A stretch of 59,224 bases of DNA from Clostridia bacterium (GTDB lineage Bacteria; Bacillota; Clostridia; Oscillospirales; CAG-272), in the NCBI GenBank assembly GCA_017453255.1, contig JAFTKN010000003.1:1-59224 (forward strand), in the 5' to 3' direction. Position numbers and translations under genes: made by a program. Below the pieces are notes generated by a model. It ran no database searches and was not told the DNA's origin. It worked only from the letters and a program-made list of their open reading frames with translations. Below are positions 1 through 8,921 of this stretch, one piece after another (positions within the stretch are counted from its first letter, which is position 1; the number at the start of each line of letters is the position of its first letter).

Positions 1-24
1 ACAGTGATATTATATTCGCCTTAT

Positions 25-110
25 AATCTTCAACGCGCGAAGCGCATATCACTTGCGAAGCAAATATCACGCGTTTACGCATATAACTCGCCGTAAGGCG
101 AATATAACTG
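25..110. repeat. Tandem array of short hairpins
   Basis: Four short inverted repeats follow one another, each with a 3-4 base loop rich in gaa, ttta or gtaa. The stems are about GCGC/GCGC, TTGC/GCAA, GCG/CGC and CGCC/GGCG. Each is separated by a near-constant AT spacer, atatcac or atataact. The array lies just past the terminator of the minus-strand tRNA gene. Arrays of this kind recur in Clostridia genomes as intergenic repeats, but that is from memory. No protein coding is apparent. Confidence 0.55.
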
Positions 111-146
111 AAAAACGACAAATTTCTGTCGAAATTTGTCGTTTTT
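111..146 (-). terminator. Terminator downstream of tRNA-Arg
   Basis: A 15-bp perfect inverted repeat (AAAAACGACAAATTT with its complement) encloses a 6-base loop and has runs of A and T at its outer ends. It begins two bases after the encoded CCA of the minus-strand tRNA, so it fits an intrinsic terminator. The symmetry would let it work in both directions. Confidence 0.8.
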
Positions 147-147
147 C

Positions 148-224
148 TGGCCTGCCCGATAGGATTTGAACCTACGTTCTCAAGAGTCGGAGTCTTGTGC
201 GTTATCCAGCTACGCTACGGGCAG
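148..224 (-). tRNA. tRNA-Arg (anticodon CCG)
   Basis: On the minus strand a full cloverleaf can be folded. The acceptor stem is CTGCCCG/CGGGCAG with discriminator G and an encoded CCA at 150-148. The D stem is GCGT/ACGC. The anticodon stem CAAGA/TCTTG encloses the loop CTCCGAC, giving anticodon CCG. The T stem GTAGG/CCTAT encloses TTCAAAT. The anticodon reads CGG, so the isoacceptor is arginine. The gene stands alone between its own promoter (245-273) and a terminator (111-146). Confidence 0.93.
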
Positions 225-244
225 ATATACCTGAATTTTATTTG

Positions 245-273
245 AGTATACCATATTAAAATATTTTTGTAAA
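245..273 (-). promoter_or_regulatory. Promoter for tRNA-Arg
   Basis: On the minus strand TTTACA and TATACT are separated by exactly 17 bp. The -10 ends about 20 bases before the tRNA 5' end, a normal distance. It is back to back with the fhs promoter. Confidence 0.7.
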
Positions 274-290
274 TATTTATATTAAAATAT

Positions 291-319
291 TTGAATTTTA
301 TAATATAATGTGCTACAAT
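291..319 (+). promoter_or_regulatory. Extended -10 promoter for fhs
   Basis: TTGAAT and TACAAT are 17 bp apart, and a TG dinucleotide sits one base before the -10. The leader to the fhs start is only about 35 nt, too short for a tetrahydrofolate riboswitch. Confidence 0.7.
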
Positions 320-360
320 AGAGTTAAAGTATCAAAAGCTATGGCTAAAAGGAGTAAAAA

Positions 361-2034
361 ATGCTAACGGACATTGAAATTGCACAAAGTGCAAAGTTAA
401 GTCACATTTCAGAAATTGCAGACCAAATCGGCTTACTTCCAGAGGAGTATGAGCCATATGGTCACTACAAGGCAAAAATCACAGATAAGTTCCTTGATAG
501 AATGGCAAGCAAGGAGGACGGAAAGCTAATTTTAGTAACAGCCATTAATCCAACACCAGCAGGTGAGGGTAAGACCACGACAACAGTTGGTCTTGGTATG
601 GCTATGAGCAAAATTGGTAAAAAGACAATAATCGCCCTTCGTGAGCCTTCCTTAGGACCAGTTTTCGGTGTAAAGGGTGGAGCAGCAGGTGGAGGCTATT
701 CACAGGTATTACCTATGGAGGATATAAACCTTCATTTTACAGGTGACTTCCACGCAATTACAACAGCAAATAACCTACTAAGTGCAGTAATTGATAATCA
801 TATTCAACAGGGCAACCAATTAGGCATTGATCAAAGAAGAATCTTGTTTACAAGAGTTTTGGATATGAACGATAGAGCTCTTCGTAATGTGGTTGTTGGT
901 CTTGGCTCAAGGGTTGATGGTGTTCCAAGAGAGGATCACTTTATGATTACAGTTGCAAGTGAAATTATGGCAATTCTTTGCTTGAGTGAGTCAATTTCTG
1001 ACCTTAAGGAAAGACTTGGTAAAATTTTAGTAGCATACAAATATGATGGTAGTCCAGTTTACTGTAGGGATTTAGGTGTTAATGGCGCTATGGCAGCTGT
1101 TTTAAAGGATGCGTTAAAGCCAAACCTTGTTCAAACACTTGAAAACACCCCTGCAATTATTCATGGTGGACCATTTGCAAATATAGCACATGGCTGTAAC
1201 TCTGTAAGAGCAACTAAGCTTGCGTTAAAGCTTGCTGATTACACAATTACAGAGGCTGGCTTTGGTGCTGACTTAGGTGCTGAAAAGTTCTTTGATATTA
1301 AATGTCGCTTTGCAAATCTTAAGCCAAAGTGTGTAGTTTTAGTAGCAACAGTAAGAGCTCTTAAATATAATGGTGGAGTTTTGAAGGCAGATTTAGCAAA
1401 GGAAAATGTAGAGGCACTTAAGAAGGGTAGCGTAAACCTTGAGGCTCATATTGATAACCTTCAAAAGTATGGCGTTCCTGTTGTAGTTGCAATTAACCGT
1501 TTCGGCACAGATACAGAGGCTGAATTAAAGGCAGTTGAGGAAATTTGTATCGCTAAGGGAGCAGATTTTGCATTGTCTGAGGTGTTTGCAAAGGGCTCTG
1601 AGGGTGGTATTGACCTTGCTAAAAAGGTAGTTGAGGCTTGTGATAAGCCATCGAATTTCCACGTTTTATACCCTGACGAAATGTCAATTAAGGATAAAAT
1701 AGCAACAGTAGCAAGAGAAATATATGGTGCTAAGGACGTTAAGTTTGACGTAAGTGCCGAAAAGGCGATTAAGGAGTTTGAAGCACTTGACCCAAGTTAT
1801 GCACGCTTTCCAGTATGTATGGCTAAAACACAGTATTCACTCTCTGATGATCCAACAAAGCTTGGAAGACCTACTGACTTTACCTTGACAGTTAGAGAGG
1901 TTAAGCTTTCAGCAGGAGCAGGCTTTATCGTTGCCTTGACAGGTACTATTATGACAATGCCTGGCTTACCAAAGGCACCAGCGGCACTCAACATTGACGT
2001 TGACGATAATGGAAAAATAACAGGATTATTCTAA
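361..2034 (+). CDS. fhs: Formate-tetrahydrofolate ligase
   Basis: Joins formate to tetrahydrofolate with ATP to give 10-formyl-THF, feeding purine and one-carbon metabolism and, in acetogens, the methyl branch of the Wood-Ljungdahl pathway. The 557-residue length is normal for the family. The P-loop [17 protein letters not shown] (about residues 63-79) is the hallmark, and the glycine-rich [15 protein letters not shown] segment and the [10 protein letters not shown] region follow. The start ATG has AAGGAG eight bases upstream. It is the first gene of a tight cluster, with tsaE starting one base after its stop. No other one-carbon genes adjoin it, so acetogenesis cannot be inferred here. Confidence 0.97.
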   Translation: MLTDIEIAQSAKLSHISEIADQIGLLPEEYEPYGHYKAKITDKFLDRMASKEDGKLILVTAINPTPAGEGKTTTTVGLGMAMSKIGKKTIIALREPSLGPVFGVKGGAAGGGYSQVLPMEDINLHFTGDFHAITTANNLLSAVIDNHIQQGNQLGIDQRRILFTRVLDMNDRALRNVVVGLGSRVDGVPREDHFMITVASEIMAILCLSESISDLKERLGKILVAYKYDGSPVYCRDLGVNGAMAAVLKDALKPNLVQTLENTPAIIHGGPFANIAHGCNSVRATKLALKLADYTITEAGFGADLGAEKFFDIKCRFANLKPKCVVLVATVRALKYNGGVLKADLAKENVEALKKGSVNLEAHIDNLQKYGVPVVVAINRFGTDTEAELKAVEEICIAKGADFALSEVFAKGSEGGIDLAKKVVEACDKPSNFHVLYPDEMSIKDKIATVAREIYGAKDVKFDVSAEKAIKEFEALDPSYARFPVCMAKTQYSLSDDPTKLGRPTDFTLTVREVKLSAGAGFIVALTGTIMTMPGLPKAPAALNIDVDDNGKITGLF

Positions 2035-2035
2035 T

Positions 2036-2470
2036 ATGATAAGAAAATTCCATACAAAAAGCGTGGATGAAACCGAAAAAGTAGCAAGTATGCTTGCTAT
2101 GGAGCTTAATGCTTCAGAGCCAGTAATTATTGCTATGTATGGCGACTTAGGTGTAGGTAAAACTGCATTTGTTCGTGGTCTTGCCTCGGTATTAGCTCCA
2201 AAAACAAGAATTAAAAGTCCAACATATACAATAGTCAATGAGCATAATGGAGAAAAAATTCCACTTTATCATTTTGATATGTATCGTATCGAGGACGAGG
2301 ATGAATTATATTCGATAGGCTTTTTTGATTATGTTCAAAAGGGCATTTGCGTTATTGAGTGGAGCGAAAATATTAGTGAGCTTATTCCAAAGGATGCCTA
2401 TAGAATAACAATCGAGCGTACAGAAAATGAAAATGAAAGAATAATTACCATCGAGGAGACAGACAAATGA
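2036..2470 (+). CDS. tsaE: tRNA t6A synthesis ATPase TsaE
   Basis: TsaE is the small P-loop ATPase that works with TsaB and TsaD to put threonylcarbamoyl on A37 of ANN-decoding tRNAs. The Walker A motif GDLGVGKT (about residues 38-45), the SPTYTIVNEH segment and the LYHFDMYRI segment are typical, as is the length of 144 residues. It starts one base after the fhs stop and overlaps tsaB by 4 bp (ATGA). TsaE-TsaB adjacency is common in Firmicutes. tsaD is not in this window. Confidence 0.95.
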   Translation: MIRKFHTKSVDETEKVASMLAMELNASEPVIIAMYGDLGVGKTAFVRGLASVLAPKTRIKSPTYTIVNEHNGEKIPLYHFDMYRIEDEDELYSIGFFDYVQKGICVIEWSENISELIPKDAYRITIERTENENERIITIEETDK

Positions 2471-3153
2471 AAATATTAGCTCTTGATTCAACTGCAAAAA
2501 CCTCGACAGTAGCTATTTTGGAAAATGATAGCCTACTCGGCTTGTTTTCAGCAAATATAAAAAACACTCATAGCGAAACGCTTTTGCCTATGATAAAATC
2601 GCTTCTTGAGAGCTTAAGGCTCACAAATGAGGATATAGATGCTTATGCAGTAAGCGAGGGGCCAGGCTCCTTTACAGGTGTTAGAATTGGTGCTTCCACA
2701 ATAAAAGGACTTGCTTTTGCAAGAAATAAGGCTTGTGTAGGTGTAAGCACGATTGAAGCTTTAGCCGAGAATTTAGAGGGCTTTTCTGGTATTATTTGTC
2801 CAATAATGAACGCAAGACGTGGACAAGTATATACAGGTGCATTTTTAGATGGTAATCGCATAATTGATGACTGCTGTATGCTTCTTGAGGATTTAATACC
2901 AGAGCTTGAAAAATATAATAAGCCAATATACTTTTGTGGCGATGGCTACGACTTAATTTTAGATAAAGAAATAAAAAACAAAATGCAAACACCACAGCTT
3001 TTAATCTATCAAAATGCTTATTCAGTAGGTAAGCTTGCATACAATAAAATAATTAAAAACGAGGTAACAGACGATACCTCATTGAGAGTAGAATATCTAC
3101 GCAAGGCACAGGCTGAGCGTGAAAGAGAAGAAAGGCTAAAGAACAATGAGTAA
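2467..3153 (+). CDS. tsaB: tRNA t6A synthesis protein TsaB
   Basis: TsaB is the inactive paralogue of TsaD that scaffolds the TsaB-TsaD-TsaE complex. The ASKHA-fold start (LALDSTAKTSTVAI) and the diagnostic SEGPGSFTGVRIGAS segment near residue 64 are both present. The 228-residue length is standard. It overlaps tsaE by 4 bp upstream and rpiB by 8 bp downstream, so translation of all three is probably coupled. The highly charged C-terminal tail (EREREERLKNNE) is a lineage extension. Confidence 0.95.
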   Translation: MKILALDSTAKTSTVAILENDSLLGLFSANIKNTHSETLLPMIKSLLESLRLTNEDIDAYAVSEGPGSFTGVRIGASTIKGLAFARNKACVGVSTIEALAENLEGFSGIICPIMNARRGQVYTGAFLDGNRIIDDCCMLLEDLIPELEKYNKPIYFCGDGYDLILDKEIKNKMQTPQLLIYQNAYSVGKLAYNKIIKNEVTDDTSLRVEYLRKAQAEREREERLKNNE

Positions 3154-3598
3154 ACCAATAGCAGTTGCGTGTGACCACGCAGCACTTGATATGAAAAATG
3201 AGGTAATAAGCTACCTTAAATCACAGGGGTATGAATGTGTTGATTATGGCACATATACAAAGGATAGCTGTAACTATCCAGATTATGCAGAAAAGGTATG
3301 CGATGCAGTAAATGAGGGAAAAAGTGATATGGGTATTCTTATCTGTGGTACAGGTATAGGAATGTCTATGGCTGCAAATAAATGCAAGGGTATTCGTGCC
3401 GCACTTTGCTCCGACACCTTTAGTGCAAGATTTACAAGACTTCATAACGATGCAAACGTGCTTTGCATGGGCGCAAGAACAATAGGTGCAGGGCTTGCCT
3501 GTGATATTGCTGATATTTTCGTTAAAACAGGCTTTGAGGGTGGCAGACACCAGACAAGAATAGATATGGTTATGGCACTTGAAAACAAGGGTAAATAA
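3146..3598 (+). CDS. rpiB: Ribose-5-phosphate isomerase B
   Basis: Interconverts ribose 5-phosphate and ribulose 5-phosphate. The N-terminal ACDHAA motif, the cysteine-containing loop ILICGTGIGMSM (near residue 66) and the CSDTFSARFTRLHNDANVL segment are characteristic of the RpiB/LacAB family. The 150-residue length fits. A galactose-6-phosphate isomerase subunit is the main alternative. It is disfavoured because there is a single gene rather than a lacA/lacB pair and no tagatose genes. It sits before araA, suggesting a pentose link. Confidence 0.92.
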   Translation: MSKPIAVACDHAALDMKNEVISYLKSQGYECVDYGTYTKDSCNYPDYAEKVCDAVNEGKSDMGILICGTGIGMSMAANKCKGIRAALCSDTFSARFTRLHNDANVLCMGARTIGAGLACDIADIFVKTGFEGGRHQTRIDMVMALENKGK

Positions 3599-3613
3599 TT
3601 ATAAGGAGATATA

Positions 3614-5077
3614 ATGATGAAAAAGGTTTATTTTATAACAGGTAGCCAAGACCTTTATGGTGAGGAGTGCCTTCGTGATGTAGCAAGAGATAGCGAAAAA
3701 ATCGCAAAATATCTTGACTCAAAAATTGACAATGTAGATATTGAATATTTAGGAATTGTAAGAGACGAAAAGAGCTGTGTTGACCTTTGCAAAAAGGCAA
3801 ACAACGATAGCGAGTGTATTGCAGTAATTACATGGATGCACACCTTTAGTCCTGCAAAAATGTGGATTAAGGGACTTCAGCTTTTGACAAAGCCACTTTT
3901 ACACTTCCATACACAGGCTAATGAAAAGCTTCCATATGATGAGATTGATATGGACTTTATGAACCTTAACCAAACTGCACATGGTGGACGTGAGTATGGC
4001 TTTATGTGCACACGTCTTGACGTTAAGCGCGAGGTAATTGTTGGTTACTACGAGCATGATGAGGTTATAGAAAAAATCAAAAAGTTTCTTGACGTTGCAA
4101 GAGCAGTTGATTTTTCAAAGAACTTAAATGTAGCTATGTTCGGTAGCAATATGAGAGAGGTTTCTGTAACAGATGGTGACAGAGTAGAAAGCCAAATCAA
4201 GTATGGCTGGAACGTAAATTATTACGGAATCGGTGACCTCGTTGACCTTGTAAATCAGGTAACAGAGGCTGAGCTTGATGCTAAAATGGCTGAATATAAA
4301 GAGCTTTACATAATGAACACCGACAACCTTGATGCAGTTAAGGAGCAGGCAAAGTATGAAATTGCTCTTGATAAGTTCTTAACAGCTGGTAACTTTGGTG
4401 CTTATACAGATACCTTCCAGGATTTACACGGTATGCGTCAGCTACCAGGACTTGCTACACAGAGAATGATGGCTAAGGGAATAGGCTTCGGTGCTGAGGG
4501 TGACTATAAGACATCTGCTCTTAATGCAATCTTCTGCGAAATGGCGAAGGGAAGAAAAGGCTCAACAGGCTTTATGGAGGACTACACCTATGACTTTACA
4601 AGAGGTGACGAGGTTGTTTTAGGCTCTCATATGCTTGAGGTTTCACCTGATTTTGCATCAACAAAGCCAAAAATTGAGGTTCATCATTTAGGAATTGGTG
4701 GAAAAGAGCCACCAGCAAGACTTGTATTTGATGGTGTAGAGGGCGATGGTGTCGCTGTTTGTATGATTGATATGGGTAATCGCTTCAGACTCATTTGTGC
4801 AAGCATAGAGCTTGTAAAACAGCCTAAGCCAATGCCTAAGCTTCCTGTTGCGAGAATTATGTGGAAGCTTAAGCCAGACCACAAGACAGGCGCTGCAGCT
4901 TGGATATATGCAGGTGGAGCACATCATACAGTAGTATCTACAGCACTTACAGTTGAGGATATAAGACTTTTTGCTAAGCTTACTGATACAGAGCTTGTTG
5001 TAATCGACGAAAACACAGACCTAAATAAGCTTCAATCAGAGCTTCAGATGCTTGACCTTTTAGCAAAGCTTAAATAA
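3614..5077 (+). CDS. araA: L-arabinose isomerase
   Basis: Converts L-arabinose to L-ribulose with a Mn2+ cofactor. The start FITGSQDLYGEE, the HTFSPAKMWI segment, the metal-site region GFGAEGDYKTSAL and the late HHTVVS segment are classic AraA. Length is 487 residues against about 475-500 for the family. Two ATGs stand in tandem (3614 and 3617) after AAGGAGATATA, and either could be used. No araB, araD, transporter or AraR is nearby, which is unusual for an arabinose gene. It may be controlled elsewhere or be constitutive with rpiB, 15 bp upstream. Confidence 0.96.
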   Translation: MMKKVYFITGSQDLYGEECLRDVARDSEKIAKYLDSKIDNVDIEYLGIVRDEKSCVDLCKKANNDSECIAVITWMHTFSPAKMWIKGLQLLTKPLLHFHTQANEKLPYDEIDMDFMNLNQTAHGGREYGFMCTRLDVKREVIVGYYEHDEVIEKIKKFLDVARAVDFSKNLNVAMFGSNMREVSVTDGDRVESQIKYGWNVNYYGIGDLVDLVNQVTEAELDAKMAEYKELYIMNTDNLDAVKEQAKYEIALDKFLTAGNFGAYTDTFQDLHGMRQLPGLATQRMMAKGIGFGAEGDYKTSALNAIFCEMAKGRKGSTGFMEDYTYDFTRGDEVVLGSHMLEVSPDFASTKPKIEVHHLGIGGKEPPARLVFDGVEGDGVAVCMIDMGNRFRLICASIELVKQPKPMPKLPVARIMWKLKPDHKTGAAAWIYAGGAHHTVVSTALTVEDIRLFAKLTDTELVVIDENTDLNKLQSELQMLDLLAKLK

Positions 5078-5100
5078 AATAATAATAGGTAGAAAATTAA

Positions 5101-5130
5101 AAAGGGACTGCTAATTTTGGCAGTCCTTTT
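5101..5130 (+). terminator. Terminator after araA
   Basis: Stem GGACTGC/GCAGTCC with A-rich 5' and T-rich 3' flanks closes the fhs-araA transcript. Confidence 0.8.
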
Positions 5131-5148
5131 GCATAAATTCACTCTATA

Positions 5149-5162
5149 TGAATAATTATTAA
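5149..5162 (+). promoter_or_regulatory. Possible distal ARG box
   Basis: TGAATAATTATTAA matches the ArgR/AhrC half-site pattern TGAAT-N4-ATTCA with one mismatch. It lies about 95 bp upstream of the argG promoter, a distance suited to looping by hexameric ArgR. AT-rich sequence makes chance matches likely. Confidence 0.35.
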
Positions 5163-5243
5163 TCAATATGCACAAAATATTCATTTTTTGAAGTTCATTT
5201 TGCAATTATTTTAAATAATATTCAAAAATATTATAAAAACCCC

Positions 5244-5272
5244 TTGACAAAGTGAAAATAAGGGTATATAAT
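5244..5272 (+). promoter_or_regulatory. Consensus promoter of the arg operon
   Basis: Perfect TTGACA and TATAAT hexamers are 17 bp apart. Transcription would start near 5279, immediately before the ARG box at 5285-5302. A promoter this strong needs repression, which the box would provide. Confidence 0.88.
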
Positions 5273-5284
5273 ACAACTCGTAAA

Positions 5285-5302
5285 AATGAATAAACATTCA
5301 TC
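5285..5302 (+). promoter_or_regulatory. ARG box (ArgR/AhrC operator)
   Basis: The palindrome ATGAAT-AAAC-ATTCAT matches the established ARG box TGAAT-N4-ATTCA with no mismatch in the half-sites. It overlaps the expected transcription start and abuts the argG Shine-Dalgarno (GGAGG, 5303-5307). Bound ArgR would block initiation. An in-frame ATG at 5286 lies inside the operator and is therefore unlikely to be the start codon. Confidence 0.8.
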
Positions 5303-5315
5303 GGAGGAAAAAGAA

Positions 5316-6545
5316 ATGGATAAGAAAAATATTAAAAAGGTTGTTTTAGCATATTCAGGTGGACTTGATACATCAATTATCATTCCATGGCTTAAGGAAA
5401 ACTACAACAACTGTGAGGTTATCGCTGTTAGTGGTAACGTTGGACAGGCGGATGAGCTTGAGGGCCTTGAGGAAAAGGCTATTAAGACAGGCGCATCAAA
5501 GTGCTATATCGAGGATTTAACAGAGGAGTTTGTTGACGACTATGTTATTCCAACAGTTAAGGCTGGCGCACTTTATGAGGAATATATGCTTGGTACATCC
5601 TTTGCACGTCCAGTAATTGCAAAGAGAATTGCGGAGATTGCTATAGCTGAGGGTGCTGATGCTATTTGTCACGGATGCACAGGTAAGGGTAACGACCAGG
5701 TTCGTTTTGAGCTTACAATTAAGGCATTTGCGCCTGATATGCCAATAATCGCTCCATGGAGAGAGTGGACTATCAAGTCACGTGAGGAGGAGATTGAGTA
5801 TGCTGAGGCACACAATGTTCCTCTTAAGATAAACAGAGAAACAAACTACTCAAAGGATAAGAACCTTTGGCACCTAAGCCATGAGGGACTTGACCTTGAG
5901 GATGCTGGTAACGAGCCACTTTATGATAAAGAGGGCTTTTTGGAAATGGGCGTTTCTCCAATTAAAGCACCAGATAAACCAACATATGTAGAGCTTGATT
6001 TTGTTAAGGGTGCTCCTGTAGCTATCAACGGCGAAAAAATGAGCGCTAAAAATATTATCCTAAAGCTTAACGAGCTTGGTGGAGCAAATGGTATTGGACT
6101 TCTTGACATTGTTGAAAACCGTCTTGTAGGTATGAAGTGTCGTGGTGTATATGAAACCCCAGGTGGAGCAATTCTTTACTCAGCACACAGCTACCTTGAA
6201 ACAATCTGTCTTGATAAGATGACAATGCACGAAAAGCAAAAGCTTTCAATCACATTTGCAGAGCTTGTATATAATGGACAATGGTTTACACCACTTCGTG
6301 AGGCACTTTCTGCATTCGTTGACAAGACACAGGAAAATGTTACAGGTAAGGTAAGACTTAAGCTTTACAAGGGTAACATTATTAAGGCTGGTGTTTGGAG
6401 TGATTATTCACTTTACTCAGAGGAAATTGCAACCTTTGGTGAGGACAATGTATATAATCAGGCTGACTCAGCAGGATTTATTAACCTCTTTGGACTTCCA
6501 ATCAAGGTTCAAGCACAGGTTAATGCAAAAAACAATAAAAAATAA
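5316..6545 (+). CDS. argG: Argininosuccinate synthase
   Basis: Condenses citrulline and aspartate with ATP to argininosuccinate. The PP-loop AYSGGLDTS lies near residue 11, and [13 protein letters not shown] and the [18 protein letters not shown] segment are conserved. The start at 5316 is preferred over the ATG at 5286: GGAGG is eight bases upstream of 5316, the earlier ATG is within the ARG box, and 409 residues fits the family. It is the first gene of the arginine operon, with argH 70 bp downstream beyond a hairpin. Confidence 0.97.
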   Translation: MDKKNIKKVVLAYSGGLDTSIIIPWLKENYNNCEVIAVSGNVGQADELEGLEEKAIKTGASKCYIEDLTEEFVDDYVIPTVKAGALYEEYMLGTSFARPVIAKRIAEIAIAEGADAICHGCTGKGNDQVRFELTIKAFAPDMPIIAPWREWTIKSREEEIEYAEAHNVPLKINRETNYSKDKNLWHLSHEGLDLEDAGNEPLYDKEGFLEMGVSPIKAPDKPTYVELDFVKGAPVAINGEKMSAKNIILKLNELGGANGIGLLDIVENRLVGMKCRGVYETPGGAILYSAHSYLETICLDKMTMHEKQKLSITFAELVYNGQWFTPLREALSAFVDKTQENVTGKVRLKLYKGNIIKAGVWSDYSLYSEEIATFGEDNVYNQADSAGFINLFGLPIKVQAQVNAKNNKK

Positions 6546-6557
6546 TTGAAGGACCGC

Positions 6558-6587
6558 TTGCGGTGGATGAAAATTCTTCCACCGCAA
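6558..6587 (+). promoter_or_regulatory. Intercistronic hairpin between argG and argH
   Basis: A 10-bp perfect stem TTGCGGTGGA/TCCACCGCAA encloses a 10-base loop. It is followed by a weak T run (agtcttttta). It could attenuate transcription into argH or stabilise the argG message. Confidence 0.45.
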
Positions 6588-6615
6588 ATTAGTCTTTTTA
6601 GAAAGGGATACAAAA

Positions 6616-7989
6616 ATGGAGAAAATGTGGGCAGGAAGATTTGAAAAGGCACTTGATAAGCAGGCTGATGATTTCAATTCTTCAATTCATTTTGATAAAA
6701 AAATGTATAAGCAGGATATCAAGGGCTCCTTAGAGCATGCTCTTATGCTATCTGCTTGCAATATTATAAGTAAGACTGAATATGAAAAGATTGCCGAGGG
6801 CTTGAATTCCATATTAGACGACCTTGTAAATGGTAAGCTCACATTTGACGAAAATGCCGAGGACATTCATATGTTTGTTGAGGCAGAGCTTACGAAGCGT
6901 ATTGGTGATTATGGTAAAAAGCTACATACTGCAAGAAGTCGTAATGACCAAGTCGCTTTGGATTTAAGGCTTTATATGCGTGATCAGGTAAATGATATTA
7001 TTTCACTTTTAAAGTCATTAATTTGTGCTCTTAAGGAGCAGGCTGAGAAAAATCAGGATGCAATTATGCCTGGCTACACTCATCTTCAAAGAGCACAGCC
7101 AATTACCTTTGCCCATCATCTTTTAGCATACTGTATGATGCTTCTTCGTGACGTGTCAAGACTTAAGGATGCAACAAAGAGAATGAATTATTCACCCCTT
7201 GGCTCATGTGCGCTTGCAGGAACAACATATCCAACAGATAGAGACATGGTAGCAAGAAATTTAGGCTTTGACGGCGTGTGTGCAAACTCAATAGATGGTG
7301 TATCCGACAGAGATTATTGCATTGAGCTTGAAAGTGCATTTGCAACTATAATGATGCACCTTTCACGTCTTAGCGAGGAGATAATTCTTTGGTCAAGCTG
7401 GGAGTTTAAGTTTGTAGAGCTTGATGATTCCTACACAACAGGCTCATCAATAATGCCACAAAAGAAAAATCCTGATATGGCTGAGCTTGTGCGTGGTAAA
7501 ACGGGTAGAGTTTATGGTGACCTTATGGCTACCTTGACAATGCTAAAGGGACTACCCCTTGCTTATAATAAGGATATGCAAGAGGACAAGGAAGCAATAT
7601 TTGATGCTACTGAAACTGTAATCAAATGCTTGCAGGTATTTATCCCAATGATTGAAACAATGAAGCCTATTAAGGAAAATATGTATAACTCAGCTAAAAA
7701 GGGCTTTATCAATGCAACTGACTTAGCTGACTATCTTACTAAGAGGGGCTTGCCATTCAGAAGTGCTTATAAAATTGTAGGCACAATAGTTGGTGAATGT
7801 GTAAAACGTGATATTACGTTAGAGCAAATGAGCTTAGAGGAATATAAGAGCTACTCTGAAGTATTTGAAAATGATTTATATGAGGAAATTTCCCTTGAAA
7901 CCTGCGTAAGCAAGCGTATTTCAAAGGGTTCAACAGGCTACGCTTCCGTTAAGGAACAGCTTGATTATGTTACGGAGCAATTAAAATGA
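6616..7989 (+). CDS. argH: Argininosuccinate lyase
   Basis: Splits argininosuccinate to arginine and fumarate. The family signature GSSIMPQKKNPD (near residue 277) carries the catalytic serine loop. HTARSRNDQVALDLRLY and GYTHLQRAQP are also intact. The 457-residue length is normal. AGAAAGGG precedes the ATG. It overlaps argC by 4 bp (ATGA), marking translational coupling within the arg operon. Confidence 0.97.
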   Translation: MEKMWAGRFEKALDKQADDFNSSIHFDKKMYKQDIKGSLEHALMLSACNIISKTEYEKIAEGLNSILDDLVNGKLTFDENAEDIHMFVEAELTKRIGDYGKKLHTARSRNDQVALDLRLYMRDQVNDIISLLKSLICALKEQAEKNQDAIMPGYTHLQRAQPITFAHHLLAYCMMLLRDVSRLKDATKRMNYSPLGSCALAGTTYPTDRDMVARNLGFDGVCANSIDGVSDRDYCIELESAFATIMMHLSRLSEEIILWSSWEFKFVELDDSYTTGSSIMPQKKNPDMAELVRGKTGRVYGDLMATLTMLKGLPLAYNKDMQEDKEAIFDATETVIKCLQVFIPMIETMKPIKENMYNSAKKGFINATDLADYLTKRGLPFRSAYKIVGTIVGECVKRDITLEQMSLEEYKSYSEVFENDLYEEISLETCVSKRISKGSTGYASVKEQLDYVTEQLK

Positions 7990-8912
7990 AAAAGGTATTT
8001 ATAGATGGTAAGGCTGGTACAACAGGCTTAAGGATAGAGGAAAGGCTTTCTCAGAGAGATGATATTGAGATAGTTCTTATACCAGAGGAATTAAGAAAAG
8101 ATCCAAAAACAAAAAAGGAAATATTAAATTCCGTTGACGTTGCATTTCTTTGCTTGCCAGACCAAGCATCAATAGAGTCTGTTTCAATGATAGAAAATCC
8201 AAATGTTGTGGTAATTGATACCTCAACTGCCCATAGAACAAAGCCTGATTGGGCGTATGGCTTTGCAGAGCTTGGAAATGAGTTTGAGGAAAAAATCAAA
8301 AGCAGTAAAAGAATAGCAGTGCCTGGCTGTCATGCAAGTGGCTTTATTGCACTTGTTTATCCCCTTGTTAAGGCAGGCATACTTCCTAAAAACGCACTTT
8401 TGTCTGCTCATTCGATAACAGGCTATAGTGGTGGTGGCAAAAAAATGATTAATGAATACGAGGAAAACAAGCCAGAGCTTTACGAATATCCAAGACAATA
8501 CGGAATTAAGCAGATACATAAGCACCTACCTGAAATGAAGGCTATAACAGGAATTGAAAACGAGCCTGTCTTTAGCCCAATCGTAGCAGATTTCTATTCA
8601 GGCATGGAGGTTACTGTTCCATTATTTAAGTCACAGCTTAATTATGGAAATATTGACACAATCAAGGAAATTTACAAAAAAACATACACAGGTCCAATCG
8701 TTTTTTATAACGAAAGTGGTGACGAGGAGGGCTTCTTATCAGCTGGTAAGCTAAGTGGTAAGGACTCAATGCAAATCGAGGTATATGGAAACGAGGACAG
8801 AATCATATTAGTTTCAAGATATGATAATTTAGGAAAGGGCGCATCTGGCGCTGCAGTAGAATGTCTTAATATAGTTTTAGGACAGGATAAAACAAAAACA
8901 TTGGTAATCTAA
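7986..8912 (+). CDS. argC: N-acetyl-gamma-glutamyl-phosphate reductase, short type
   Basis: Reduces N-acetylglutamyl phosphate to the semialdehyde with NADPH. The nucleotide-binding start FIDGKAGTTGLRI and the catalytic cysteine in VPGCHASG (near residue 115) are clear. At 308 residues, with GKAGTTG instead of the usual GAxGYxG, it belongs to the shorter ArgC class rather than the E. coli type of about 335-345. It overlaps argH by 4 bp and is followed by argJ after 9 bp. Confidence 0.94.
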   Translation: MKKVFIDGKAGTTGLRIEERLSQRDDIEIVLIPEELRKDPKTKKEILNSVDVAFLCLPDQASIESVSMIENPNVVVIDTSTAHRTKPDWAYGFAELGNEFEEKIKSSKRIAVPGCHASGFIALVYPLVKAGILPKNALLSAHSITGYSGGGKKMINEYEENKPELYEYPRQYGIKQIHKHLPEMKAITGIENEPVFSPIVADFYSGMEVTVPLFKSQLNYGNIDTIKEIYKKTYTGPIVFYNESGDEEGFLSAGKLSGKDSMQIEVYGNEDRIILVSRYDNLGKGASGAAVECLNIVLGQDKTKTLVI

Positions 8913-8921
8913 GGAGCAAAT

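Noticed and set aside
25..110. CRISPR array
   Set aside because: The units are short self-complementary hairpins of differing sequence, without constant repeats of 25-37 bases or unique spacers. No cas genes are present.
225..360. Tetrahydrofolate riboswitch upstream of fhs
   Set aside because: THF riboswitches often precede folate genes in Clostridia, but the leader is only about 35 nt and no conserved stems were found.
3146..3598. Galactose-6-phosphate isomerase (LacB)
   Set aside because: There is a single gene, no lacA, and no tagatose pathway nearby; RpiB fits better.
5286..5315. Upstream ATG as the argG start
   Set aside because: It lies inside the ARG box, has no Shine-Dalgarno, and would add ten residues not typical of ArgG.
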